Assembly (NCBI GenBank): GCA_023459095.1
Contig: JAEWVQ010000187.1
Location: 1 to 11,657, forward strand
DNA from: Pseudomonadota bacterium
GTDB lineage: Bacteria; Pseudomonadota; Gammaproteobacteria; Burkholderiales; Rhodocyclaceae
Length of the DNA stretch: 11,657 bases
Direction: 5' to 3'
Each line of letters starts with the position of its first letter. Positions within the stretch are counted from its first letter, which is position 1. The position numbers were made by a program, and so were the translations under genes. Positions 6,529 through 11,657 of the stretch are shown here, one piece after another. Below the pieces are notes generated by a model. The model searched no databases. It was not told the origin of the DNA and was given only the letters and a program-made list of their open reading frames with translations.

Positions 6529-6576
6529 GCGGGGACGACCCCGCCGCGCGCGCAGTCGGTTTCCCGGGACGGCCCG
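6529..6576 (+). promoter_or_regulatory. Guanidine-II riboswitch (mini-ykkC)
   Basis: Two hairpins carry the hallmark ACGR tetraloops. The first pairs GCGGGG (6529-6534) with CCCCGC (6539-6544) around ACGA. The second pairs CGGG (6565-6568) with CCCG (6573-6576) around ACGG. A 20-base linker joins them. This is the full guanidine-II signature, in which two guanidinium ions bind a loop-loop dimer. The ribosome site of a guanidinium exporter lies 12 bases downstream, the classic context for this RNA. Binding is expected to raise exporter translation when guanidine accumulates. Confidence 0.9.
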
Positions 6577-6580
6577 ATTT

Positions 6581-6591
6581 CTCCATCGGAG
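6581..6591 (+). promoter_or_regulatory. Shine-Dalgarno of gdx inside a small sequestering hairpin
   Basis: The Shine-Dalgarno GGAG (6588-6591) is six bases before the ATG. CTCC (6581-6584) directly upstream can pair with it over an ATC triloop. GTCC (6591-6594) can also pair with GGAC at 6567-6570 inside the second riboswitch hairpin. Folding of that hairpin would remove this second pairing. This gives a plausible expression platform acting on translation, but the small stem is only modestly stable. Confidence 0.5.
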
Positions 6592-6597
6592 TCCATC

Positions 6598-6918
6598 ATG
6601 TCCTGGATCATCCTCGTCCTCGCCGGCCTGCTCGAGATCGGCTGGGCCGTCGGCCTCAAATACACCGAAGGTTTCACCCGGCTGTGGCCGAGCGTCGGCA
6701 CCGTGCTCGCGATGACCGCCAGCATCGTCCTGCTCGGGCTGGCGATGCGCGAGTTGCCGCTGGGCACCGCCTACGCGGTGTGGACCGGCATCGGCGCGGT
6801 CGGCACCGTGGTGCTCGGCATCGTGCTGTTCGGCGAGGCGGCCACCGTGCTGCGGCTGGCGAGCATCGGCCTCATCCTCGCCGGCATCGTCGGCCTCAAG
6901 CTCAGCGCGGCCGGCTGA
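6598..6918 (+). CDS. gdx: Guanidinium exporter Gdx (SugE), SMR family
   Basis: Inner-membrane exporter that exchanges guanidinium for protons and works as an antiparallel dimer. It has 106 residues and four membrane helices. The start MSWIILVLAGLLEIGWAVGL is almost that of E. coli SugE, with the essential Glu13 and the Gdx-type Trp16 and GLKYT segment. Further on, LPLGTAYAVWTGIGAVGT and the ending GIVGLKLS are also hallmarks of Gdx rather than of multidrug EmrE. The start is fixed by GGAG at 6588 and by the riboswitch. The gene stands alone between hairpins, so it is likely a single-gene guanidine response unit. No guanidine hydrolase or carboxylase is visible in the window. Confidence 0.96.
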   Translation: MSWIILVLAGLLEIGWAVGLKYTEGFTRLWPSVGTVLAMTASIVLLGLAMRELPLGTAYAVWTGIGAVGTVVLGIVLFGEAATVLRLASIGLILAGIVGLKLSAAG

Positions 6919-6931
6919 GGCGTGCTGCGGC

Positions 6932-6955
6932 CGGCACGGATTGCATTCCGTGCCG
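6932..6955 (+). terminator. 9-bp hairpin after gdx
   Basis: CGGCACGGA (6932-6940) pairs perfectly with TCCGTGCCG (6947-6955) around TTGCAT. It starts 13 bases after the gdx stop. The T-tract is missing (GCCTATCTTCCCC follows some bases later), so it is a partial terminator or mRNA-stabilising end. Its loop contains the TTG that would start a longer version of the next gene, which argues against that start. Confidence 0.55.
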
Positions 6956-7000
6956 CCGCGGCCTATCTTCCCCCGCTTTGCCGCTCCCCGGATCGCCCGC

Positions 7001-7465
7001 GTGTCCGCTTCACCGAAACTCCGCTCCCTGTCCGACCGTCTGCGCCAGATCGCGCTCTTCGAGGCCGGCGGGCTGCTGCTCGTGACCCCGCCGTTCGCGT
7101 GGGCGAGCGGCGTGCCGTTGTCCGAATCGCTCGGTCTGCTGGCCCTGCTCGCGCTCATCGCCTCGATCTGGAACGCCTGTTACAACACCGGCTTCGACTG
7201 GCTCGAGGGGCGACTCACCGGGCGCACCGCCGACCGCCGGCCGCTGCGCCTGCGCTGCGTGCATGCGGTGTGCTTCGAGTGCGGGCTGCTGCTGATGACG
7301 CTGCCGATCATCGTGTGGTGGACCGGCATGGGCTGGGTCGAGGCGCTGATCGCCGACATCGGCCTCGCGCTCACCTACACGCTCTACGCCTTCCTGTTCA
7401 ATCTCGGCTACGACCGCCTGTTCCCGATCGAGCCCGCGGCGCGCGCCGCGACCGCGGAGCGTTGA
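7001..7465 (+). CDS. PACE family efflux transporter (AceI-like)
   Basis: Small inner-membrane drug/proton antiporter of the proteobacterial antimicrobial compound efflux family; relatives export chlorhexidine and short diamines. From GTG 7001 it has 154 residues, the usual length, with four helices in two similar halves. Half one has IALFEAGGLLL with Glu21 (matching the essential Glu15 of AceI), then SIWNACYNTGFDWLE (55-69). Half two has HAVCFECGLLL with Glu93, then DIGLALTYTLYAFLFN (119-134). A longer TTG start at 6941 lies in a hairpin loop and adds a Pro/Arg-rich tail unlike the family. murB starts five bases after its stop, so the two are probably co-transcribed. The substrate is not readable; short diamines would fit the polyamine-type neighbours only loosely. 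Confidence 0.88.
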   Translation: MSASPKLRSLSDRLRQIALFEAGGLLLVTPPFAWASGVPLSESLGLLALLALIASIWNACYNTGFDWLEGRLTGRTADRRPLRLRCVHAVCFECGLLLMTLPIIVWWTGMGWVEALIADIGLALTYTLYAFLFNLGYDRLFPIEPAARAATAER

Positions 7466-7470
7466 CGCCG

Positions 7471-8490
7471 ATGCTGCCGCCGCTCGTCGCCGGCGCCGAT
7501 CTTGCGCCGCTCAACACCTTCCGCCTGCCCGCACGCGCCGCGCAACTCGCCCACGTCGACGGCGTCGACGCGGCACGCGCGCTGATCGCCACCGCGGGAT
7601 GGCACGCGCGGCCGCGGCTGGTGCTCGGCGGCGGCAGCAACATCGTGTTTACCGGCGACTTTCCCGGCACCGTGCTGAAGGTCGGCATCGGCGGCCGCCG
7701 CCTGCTCGGCGAGGAGGACGACGCGCGCATCGTCGAGGCCGGCGCCGGCGAGCCCTGGCACGACTTCGTGCGGTGGACGCTGGCGCAGGGCTGGCCGGGG
7801 CTGGAGAATCTGTCGCTGATTCCCGGCACCGTGGGCGCGGCGCCGATCCAGAACATCGGCGCCTACGGGCTGGAGATGGCGGAGCGCTTCGAATCCCTCG
7901 ACGCCCTCGACCTCGACAGCGGCGAACTGCGCGTCTTCGACCGTGCCGCCTGCCGCTTCGCCTACCGCGACAGCGTGTTCAAGCACGCGCCGGGACGCTG
8001 GCTGGTGCTGCGCGTGCGCTTTCGCCTGCCGCGGCGCTGGCGGCCGCTCACCGCCTACGCCGACGTTGCCGGCGAGCTGGCGGCGCGCGGCGCGTGCAGC
8101 CCCGATGCGCTTGCGGTGTCGGACGCGGTGATCGCGATCCGCCGCCGCAAGCTCCCCGACCCCGCGGCGATCGGCAACGCCGGCAGCTTCTTCAAGAATC
8201 CGGTGGTCGATGCCGCCACCTATGCGCGCCTGGCCGCGCACCACCCGGCGCTGCCGCACTACCCGCAGCCGGACGGCAGCGAGAAGCTCGCCGCCGGCTG
8301 GCTGATCGAACAGGCCGGCTGGAAGGGGCGCGACCTCGGCGCGGTGGGCTGCTTCGAGCGCCAGGCGCTGGTCCTGGTCAACCGCGGCGGGGCGTGCGGC
8401 GCCGAGGTCGTGCGTCTCGCCCACGCCATCCAGGACGACGTCGAACGCCGTTTCGGCGTGCGCCTGGAGCCCGAACCCGTATTCGTCTGA
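7471..8490 (+). CDS. murB: UDP-N-acetylenolpyruvoylglucosamine reductase MurB
   Basis: Cytoplasmic FAD enzyme that reduces UDP-GlcNAc-enolpyruvate with NADPH to UDP-MurNAc, the second committed step of peptidoglycan synthesis. It has 339 residues, close to the E. coli enzyme (type I). The FAD-binding segments GGGSNIVF (53-60) and IPGTVGAAPIQNIGAYG (117-133) are intact. YRDSVFK (165-171), the catalytic Ser239 in GNAGSFFKNP and the C-terminal Glu in LEPEPVFV (333 or 335) are also present. ATG 7471 follows GGAG at 7456-7459 with a rather long gap. It sits between the PACE gene and the cupin gene with gaps of five and seven bases, an unusual place outside the mur cluster. Confidence 0.97.
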   Translation: MLPPLVAGADLAPLNTFRLPARAAQLAHVDGVDAARALIATAGWHARPRLVLGGGSNIVFTGDFPGTVLKVGIGGRRLLGEEDDARIVEAGAGEPWHDFVRWTLAQGWPGLENLSLIPGTVGAAPIQNIGAYGLEMAERFESLDALDLDSGELRVFDRAACRFAYRDSVFKHAPGRWLVLRVRFRLPRRWRPLTAYADVAGELAARGACSPDALAVSDAVIAIRRRKLPDPAAIGNAGSFFKNPVVDAATYARLAAHHPALPHYPQPDGSEKLAAGWLIEQAGWKGRDLGAVGCFERQALVLVNRGGACGAEVVRLAHAIQDDVERRFGVRLEPEPVFV

Positions 8491-8497
8491 AATCGCC

Positions 8498-8860
8498 ATG
8501 CCCGAACTCGTCGCCTTCACCGACCCGGCGCCCGCCGCGGTCGAAGACCGCCCCGCCGCCGAACGCGCCATCGGCGTGCCGCCGCGCCGCCTCACCGCCG
8601 AGCGCTATGCCGCCGAGGGCGGCGCGCTGTCGATCGGCGACTGGGCGTGCGAGCCCGGCGCCTGGCGCATCCGTTTTCACGACCGCCGCCACGAGTTCTT
8701 CCATGTGCTCGAGGGACGCCTGCGCATCACCGACGAGCACGGCCGCGCGCGCGAATTCGGCCCCGGCGATGCCTGCGTGATTCCCGCCGGCTTCGTCGGC
8801 GTGTTCGAGGTGATCGAAGCCGTGCGTAAACGTTATGTCATGATCGATCGTCACACTTGA
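8498..8860 (+). CDS. Small cupin-domain protein (cupin_3/DUF861-like)
   Basis: A 120-residue single-domain beta-barrel protein. The core reads DWACEPGAWRIRF (48-60), then RRHEFFHVLEGRLRI (63-77) with candidate metal ligands His65, Glu66 and His69. FGPGDACVIPAGFVGVFEV (87-105) forms the second cupin motif. This pattern is that of the DUF861 group, relatives of which include the ureidoglycine aminohydrolase fold and EutQ, but most members have no known reaction. The first 30 residues are Pro/Ala-rich and probably flexible. It starts seven bases after murB and is likely co-transcribed, without any obvious functional link to cell wall synthesis. No reaction is assigned. Confidence 0.85.
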   Translation: MPELVAFTDPAPAAVEDRPAAERAIGVPPRRLTAERYAAEGGALSIGDWACEPGAWRIRFHDRRHEFFHVLEGRLRITDEHGRAREFGPGDACVIPAGFVGVFEVIEAVRKRYVMIDRHT

Positions 8861-8887
8861 GGGTTTTCACGGTTCCGGAAACCGAAA

Positions 8888-8896
8888 TGGTGTAAT
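8888..8896 (+). promoter_or_regulatory. Possible extended -10 promoter for the cytochrome gene
   Basis: TGGTGTAAT combines an extended TG with a TGTAAT -10 element (five of six). No good -35 lies at normal spacing; TTCACG is 19 bp upstream. A 5-bp hairpin (8870-8874 with 8880-8884) lies between the cupin stop and this element. The leader would be about 70 bases. Confidence 0.33.
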
Positions 8897-8974
8897 CTCG
8901 TCCGGCTAAGCAGTTTGATCCCATATGCGTAACCGGCGACGCGGGTTGGTCCCGGTCCGGGCGAGGAGTCATAC

Positions 8975-9652
8975 ATGTATCGGAAGCTGGTGCATCTCGC
9001 GGTGCTTTCCCTCACGGCCGCGCTGGCGGTCGCCGCACAGGCCGCTCCCGCGGGCAACGAATCCGCCCGCCAGATCCTGCTGCAGGCGGGTGCCAACACC
9101 CCGCAGCGCGCCGCGCTCGTCGAGGAGGGGCGCAAGGCCGCGTTCTTCTGTGCGAACTGCCACGGCGAGCAGGGCGTCAGCCGCTACGGCGAGGTGCCGA
9201 ATCTGGCCGGCCAGCATCCGGCCTACGTGCTGACCCAGATCGAGGCCTTCCTCGCCGGCACGCGCAAGGACGCCTTCATGCAGGGGCTGATGAAGGTGCT
9301 GAGCGAACGCGACAAGGCCGCGATCGCGGTGCATTACGCCTCGTCCCCGGCGCTGCAGCCCAAGGCCAGCGCCGGTACCGGCGCCAAGCTCTACGCCCAG
9401 TACTGTGCGCACTGTCACCAGGCCGATGCGGGCGGCGCGGAAACCTTCCCGCGCCTCGCCGGGCAGCAGTCGGAATACCTGCGCCGCAGCCTGCAGCGCT
9501 ACCTCACCCAGTCCGGCGAGCGCTTCTACGCGCCGATGACCGCCGCGGTGATCCAGCTCGGCGAGAAGAACATCGATGCCGTGGTTGAATACCTGTCCGG
9601 CGCGCATGCCGCACCCGGCGCCGTGCGCAGCACGGCGGCGAACGGGCGCTAG
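8975..9652 (+). CDS. Diheme cytochrome c (cytochrome c4 family)
   Basis: Periplasmic electron carrier with two covalently bound hemes, likely passing electrons between the bc1 complex and terminal oxidases or other periplasmic partners. It has 225 residues with a signal peptide ending near AQA (21-23). Heme sites are CANCH (59-63) and CAHCH (144-148). Methionine ligands are probably Met102 or Met106 (FMQGLMK) in the first half and Met188 (FYAPMT) in the second. The repeated NLAGQ/RLAGQ segments (76-80 and 160-164) show the internal duplication of cytochrome c4. The ATG has GAGGAG (8963-8968) six bases upstream. No oxidase gene is nearby, so it appears to be a monocistronic unit. Confidence 0.93.
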   Translation: MYRKLVHLAVLSLTAALAVAAQAAPAGNESARQILLQAGANTPQRAALVEEGRKAAFFCANCHGEQGVSRYGEVPNLAGQHPAYVLTQIEAFLAGTRKDAFMQGLMKVLSERDKAAIAVHYASSPALQPKASAGTGAKLYAQYCAHCHQADAGGAETFPRLAGQQSEYLRRSLQRYLTQSGERFYAPMTAAVIQLGEKNIDAVVEYLSGAHAAPGAVRSTAANGR

Positions 9653-9653
9653 C

Positions 9654-9682
9654 GGCGGGGCGCCCCCCGCCCTGCTGGCGGG
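9654..9682 (+). terminator. Two competing hairpins after the cytochrome gene
   Basis: GGCGGGG (9654-9660) pairs with 9665-9671 around CGCC, and CCCGCC (9666-9671) can instead pair with GGCGGG (9677-9682). No T-run follows. They start two bases after the stop codon and are best seen as a GC-rich 3' end, perhaps supporting Rho-dependent termination or RNA stability. The rest of the gap up to 9821 shows nothing clear. Confidence 0.3.
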
Positions 9683-9821
9683 TCGGCAGGCGAGGGCGGT
9701 GTTGCGTTGGCGGCAGCGGGGCCGATATGCTCGCGGGCCGTCCCGCGATGCCGTCGATGAAACCGCTTCCTCCCTTTTCTGTTCCCAACTTCGGCGCCGA
9801 CCGACGCGCGCGGGCGCGCGC

Positions 9822-10196
9822 ATGAGCCGCGACGCCCCGCTGCCCGCCGCCGCCAGCGAACGCGGCATCCGCGTCGCGCTGATCTTCGCGCTCGCCGCGG
9901 AGCGCCTGGCGCTGTACTACGAGCACGGCCAGTGGCTCACCGAGGCCCAGGGCGCGACCCTGGCCGCGGAGTGGCTGAATCGCTCGCAGCGCAGCATCGC
10001 GCTCGCCGAGCGGCGTGCGCTGTCGGCGCTGAGCGACACCCTGGCGCGCCAGGTGGAAGGCTCGGTATCGCGCGAGGCCGGGCTCTACATCGCCCACGAA
10101 ATGACGGAGGCGCTCGACCCGCGCTACGAATCGGAGGTCGCGCGCGCGCTGATGGCCGAGTGCGAGCGCCTGCTCGACGAGGCGCCGCCCGGCTGA
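9822..10196 (+). CDS. Unrecognised 124-residue helical protein
   Basis: I do not recognise this protein. From ATG 9822 it reads MSRDAPLPAAASERGIRVAL and is predicted mostly helical, rich in Ala, Arg, Glu and Leu. Notable segments are AAERLALYYEHGQWLTEAQG (about 29-48) and EAGLYIAHEMTEALDPRYES. There is no signal peptide, membrane helix or cysteine pair of note, so it is probably cytosolic. The amino acid composition, a stop overlapped by a shared hairpin, and third-position GC bias like its neighbours support it as a real gene. No clear Shine-Dalgarno precedes the ATG, where the sequence is a run of alternating G and C. An open frame extends upstream into the cytochrome gene but lacks a good earlier start. 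The gene converges on yjdM. Confidence 0.68.
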   Translation: MSRDAPLPAAASERGIRVALIFALAAERLALYYEHGQWLTEAQGATLAAEWLNRSQRSIALAERRALSALSDTLARQVEGSVSREAGLYIAHEMTEALDPRYESEVARALMAECERLLDEAPPG

Positions 10197-10211
10197 GCGC
10201 ATCGCGCTCAG
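10193..10211. terminator. Bidirectional hairpin containing both stop codons
   Basis: CTGAGCGC (10193-10200) pairs perfectly with GCGCTCAG (10204-10211) over the loop ATC. It contains the TGA of the rightward gene (10194-10196) and, on the other strand, the TGA of yjdM (10208-10210). Because it is symmetric it can fold in both transcripts. On the plus strand GCCTTCTTG follows, a weak T-rich tail; the minus side is GC-rich. Confidence 0.6.
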
Positions 10212-10540
10212 GCCTTCTTGACGAACTCCGACTTGAGCTGCATCGCGCCGAAGCCGTCGATCTTGCAGTCGATGTCGTGGTCGCCCTCGACCAGGCGGAT
10301 GTTCTTGACCTTGGTGCCGACCTTGACCACCGAGGACGAGCCCTTGACCTTCAGATCCTTGATCACGGTAACGCTGTCGCCGTCCTCCAGCACATTGCCG
10401 TTGGCATCGCGCACGACACGCGCGGCCTCCGGCGCGGCGACCTGGGGCCACTCGTAGGCGCACTCCGGGCAGACGAAATTGGCGCCGTCCTCATAGGTAT
10501 AGGCGGAACTGCATTGGGGGCACTTGGGCAGACTGCTCAT
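10208..10540 (-). CDS. yjdM: YjdM/PhnA-family zinc-ribbon protein
   Basis: Small cytosolic protein of 110 residues, formerly called PhnA in E. coli although it is not the phosphonoacetate hydrolase; its role is not settled. The N-terminal zinc ribbon has Cys7-x2-Cys10 and Cys24-x2-Cys27 (KCPQC and VCPEC). The conserved PhnA-type core follows with EDGDSVTVIKDLKVKGSS and GDHDIDCKIDGFGAMQLKSE. The ATG at 10540 has AGGA (10547-10550 on the minus strand) six bases upstream. It stands alone between a convergent gene and the leftward GtrA-like pair. A perfect 12-bp tandem repeat lies immediately upstream of its ribosome site. Confidence 0.96.
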   Translation of the reverse strand: MSSLPKCPQCSSAYTYEDGANFVCPECAYEWPQVAAPEAARVVRDANGNVLEDGDSVTVIKDLKVKGSSSVVKVGTKVKNIRLVEGDHDIDCKIDGFGAMQLKSEFVKKA

Positions 10541-10553
10541 GCGAAATCCTGAT

Positions 10554-10577
10554 CTCGGTTGCGTGCTCGGTTGCGTG
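10554..10577 (-). repeat. 12-bp perfect tandem repeat before yjdM
   Basis: CTCGGTTGCGTG occurs twice head to tail (10554-10565 and 10566-10577). On the transcribed strand it is CACGCAACCGAG twice, ending 13 bases before the yjdM start codon. It would lie in the leader if transcription begins near the TATAGT element upstream. It may be a slippage duplication or a pair of binding sites. Confidence 0.85.
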
Positions 10578-10623
10578 ATGTCCTGCGCGCACGCGCGACG
10601 CGGCGGCAGCGACGGGAGGCCGG

Positions 10624-10629
10624 ACTATA
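10624..10629 (-). promoter_or_regulatory. Possible -10 element for yjdM
   Basis: Read on the minus strand this is TATAGT, five of six matches to the -10 consensus, in otherwise GC-rich DNA about 84 bases before the yjdM ATG. The hexamer at the normal -35 distance (TCGCCG) is poor. A leader of about 75 bases containing the 12-bp repeats would result. Confidence 0.35.
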
Positions 10630-10675
10630 GCGCCGCAGGCGCCGGGCGGCGACCCGTCTGCCTCAATCGTGCGTC

Positions 10676-10894
10676 TCAGTGGCGTGCCGAGCGAGGCCCG
10701 CGGCCGAAGGTCCACAGCGCGTTGGCGCCGTAGTGCCAGAACAGCAGCAGCGCCGTGGTGAGCACCTGCGCCGGCAGGTAGTGCAGCCCTACGGTGCCGG
10801 TGAGCAGCCGCATCAACCCCGCGTTCCACAGCAGCCCGACTCCGGCGACGGCGAAGTAACGCAGCAGGCGCGCGCCCGGAGCGTCGGCGCTCAT
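10676..10894 (-). CDS. Half-length GtrA-like membrane protein
   Basis: A 72-residue protein with two hydrophobic helices at about residues 12-30 and 41-60, ending FWHYGANALWTF then a basic tail. GtrA proteins, which are thought to flip or support flipping of polyprenyl-phosphate-linked sugars, normally have about 120-140 residues and four helices. This gene matches only one half, best the C-terminal half. Its ATG overlaps the stop of the preceding glycosyltransferase-like gene in an ATGA arrangement (10891-10894), which fixes the start and shows coupling. The upstream frame is occupied by that gene, so no missing half lies directly before it. It may act as a homodimer or be a degenerate partner; its role with the glycosyltransferase-like gene is inferred from context. 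Confidence 0.7.
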   Translation of the reverse strand: MSADAPGARLLRYFAVAGVGLLWNAGLMRLLTGTVGLHYLPAQVLTTALLLFWHYGANALWTFGRGPRSARH

Positions 10895-11657
10895 CGCGGC
10901 GCGCGCGCCTCGCCGGTGAGCGCGCGGCGGTCGCGCAGCACGCCCAGGGGCACGCCGTCGCGCACCACCTCGGCGACGACGCGGCCCTGGAGTGCGTGGT
11001 GGCAGTCCATGTGGGTGGGCGACAGGAAGAAGTCGGCGGCACGCCAGTCGGTGACCACCACGAAGCGCGCGTCGAGCCAGGCCGCGGCCTGCAGCGGTTC
11101 GGCGCACACCGCCACCCGCCAGGGCCGCGCCGGCGCGCCCTCGCGGCTCACCAGCGCGTCGAGGTCGGCGGCCAGTGCGCGCACGCTGCTCGCCCAGTAA
11201 TCCTGTTCCCAGCGTTCCGGCGTGCCGCGCACGCCGCCGGCGAAGCCGTTATAGGCGACGTATTCGTAAGGGTGCAGGCGCCCCAGTGCGGCGGCATGGG
11301 TGAGGGCGAGCAGGAGGCAGCCGAGGGTGGCCAGCACCCGCCCGCGCGGCCAGCGCGCCCCCTCCCGCCAGGCCGCGACCAGTCCGGTGCCGCCGAGCAC
11401 CGCCAGCGGTGGCAGCAGGAAGGTGAAGTGGCGCAGCCCGTTGTACAGCGGGGGCGCGGCGAGCAGGGTGTAGGCGAGCGGAAACAGCGCGGCGAGGGCG
11501 AGCACCAGCCAGGGCAGGGCGGCGCGCGCGGCCGCCCGGTTTGCCCATACCCGCGGCAGCGCGCGCGCCCCCGCCGCCGCGGCGAGGGCGAGGGCGAGCA
11601 GGAACAACTCTGGCAGGCGCACCAGCAGGTAGGTGGCGAGGTAGTGCGCGGGCGCGT
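10891..11657 (-). CDS. Polytopic membrane glycosyltransferase-like protein (GT39/ArnT-like), C-terminal part
   Basis: C-terminal part of a membrane protein whose reading frame stays open to the window edge (a GTG at 11622 is probably internal). About 255 residues are visible. Four hydrophobic segments are seen, such as LPWLVLALAALFPLAYTLLA and VLATLGCLLLALTHAAAL. They are followed by a soluble tail of about 110 residues with HPYEYVAYNGFAGGVRG and ERWEQDYWASS. This pattern resembles the ends of lipid-linked-sugar glycosyltransferases of the GT39/PMT kind, which use polyprenyl-phosphate sugars at the periplasmic face. The catalytic N-terminal loop is outside the window, so the call rests on topology and tail. 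The coupled GtrA-like gene supports a sugar-lipid role. Confidence 0.65.
   Translation of the reverse strand, partial: APAHYLATYLLVRLPELFLLALALAAAAGARALPRVWANRAAARAALPWLVLALAALFPLAYTLLAAPPLYNGLRHFTFLLPPLAVLGGTGLVAAWREGARWPRGRVLATLGCLLLALTHAAALGRLHPYEYVAYNGFAGGVRGTPERWEQDYWASSVRALAADLDALVSREGAPARPWRVAVCAEPLQAAAWLDARFVVVTDWRAADFFLSPTHMDCHHALQGRVVAEVVRDGVPLGVLRDRRALTGEARAPR

Noticed and set aside
6941..7000. TTG start giving a 20-residue longer PACE protein
   Set aside because: The TTG is inside the loop of a 9-bp hairpin, the extension is Pro/Arg-rich, and GTG 7001 gives the normal family length.
5236..7158. Minus-strand 640-codon frame opposite the amidase and gdx
   Set aside because: Composition is low-complexity Arg/Gly/Ala/Asp and it runs antisense to genes with complete catalytic motifs and across the riboswitch.
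7408..8595. Minus-strand 395-codon frame opposite murB
   Set aside because: It is a shadow of murB with no recognisable motif.

Overview
The window is strongly GC-rich chromosomal DNA with dense, short-gapped genes. A diheme cytochrome c4-type protein, E. coli-type MurB, a PACE efflux protein and a sigma-54-type promoter together suggest a betaproteobacterium, most likely of the Thauera/Azoarcus type. That placement is inference from gene style, not from a marker gene. No tRNA, rRNA, insertion sequence, phage gene or CRISPR array is visible.

Left part (1-4962). An MFS transporter cut by the window edge is transcribed leftward. A divergent hydroxyisourate hydrolase-like protein starts only 20 bp away. 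Then comes a leftward operon for a complete polyamine/opine-type ABC importer, in transcription order ATPase, Tat-type substrate-binding protein, permease, permease. The permeases overlap by four bases. A 375-bp gap separates this operon from a rightward amidase of the amidase-signature family. The gap holds an almost perfect sigma-54 (-24/-12) promoter facing the importer, a weaker one facing the amidase, and an NtrC-like 17-bp dyad between them. My reading is a nitrogen-scavenging unit that imports an amide- or amine-type compound and hydrolyses an amide bond, switched on under nitrogen limitation.

Middle part (4963-8860). After the amidase come a short tandem repeat and hairpins, then a guanidine-II (mini-ykkC) riboswitch: two stems capped by ACGA and ACGG loops. 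It sits directly before gdx (sugE), a guanidinium exporter of the SMR family. A second small efflux gene of the PACE family follows, closely spaced with murB and a small cupin gene.

Right part (8861-11657). This holds a diheme cytochrome c with a signal peptide and an unrecognised 124-residue helical protein. That gene converges on the zinc-ribbon gene yjdM, sharing an 8-bp hairpin that contains both stop codons. A leftward pair ends the window: a large membrane protein resembling a lipid-linked-sugar glycosyltransferase (cut by the edge) and, overlapping it by four bases, a 72-residue protein that matches only half of a normal GtrA flippase.

The most noteworthy signals are regulatory rather than coding: the paired sigma-54/NtrC architecture, the guanidine-II riboswitch with a local Shine-Dalgarno hairpin, and the hairpins and repeats at gene borders.
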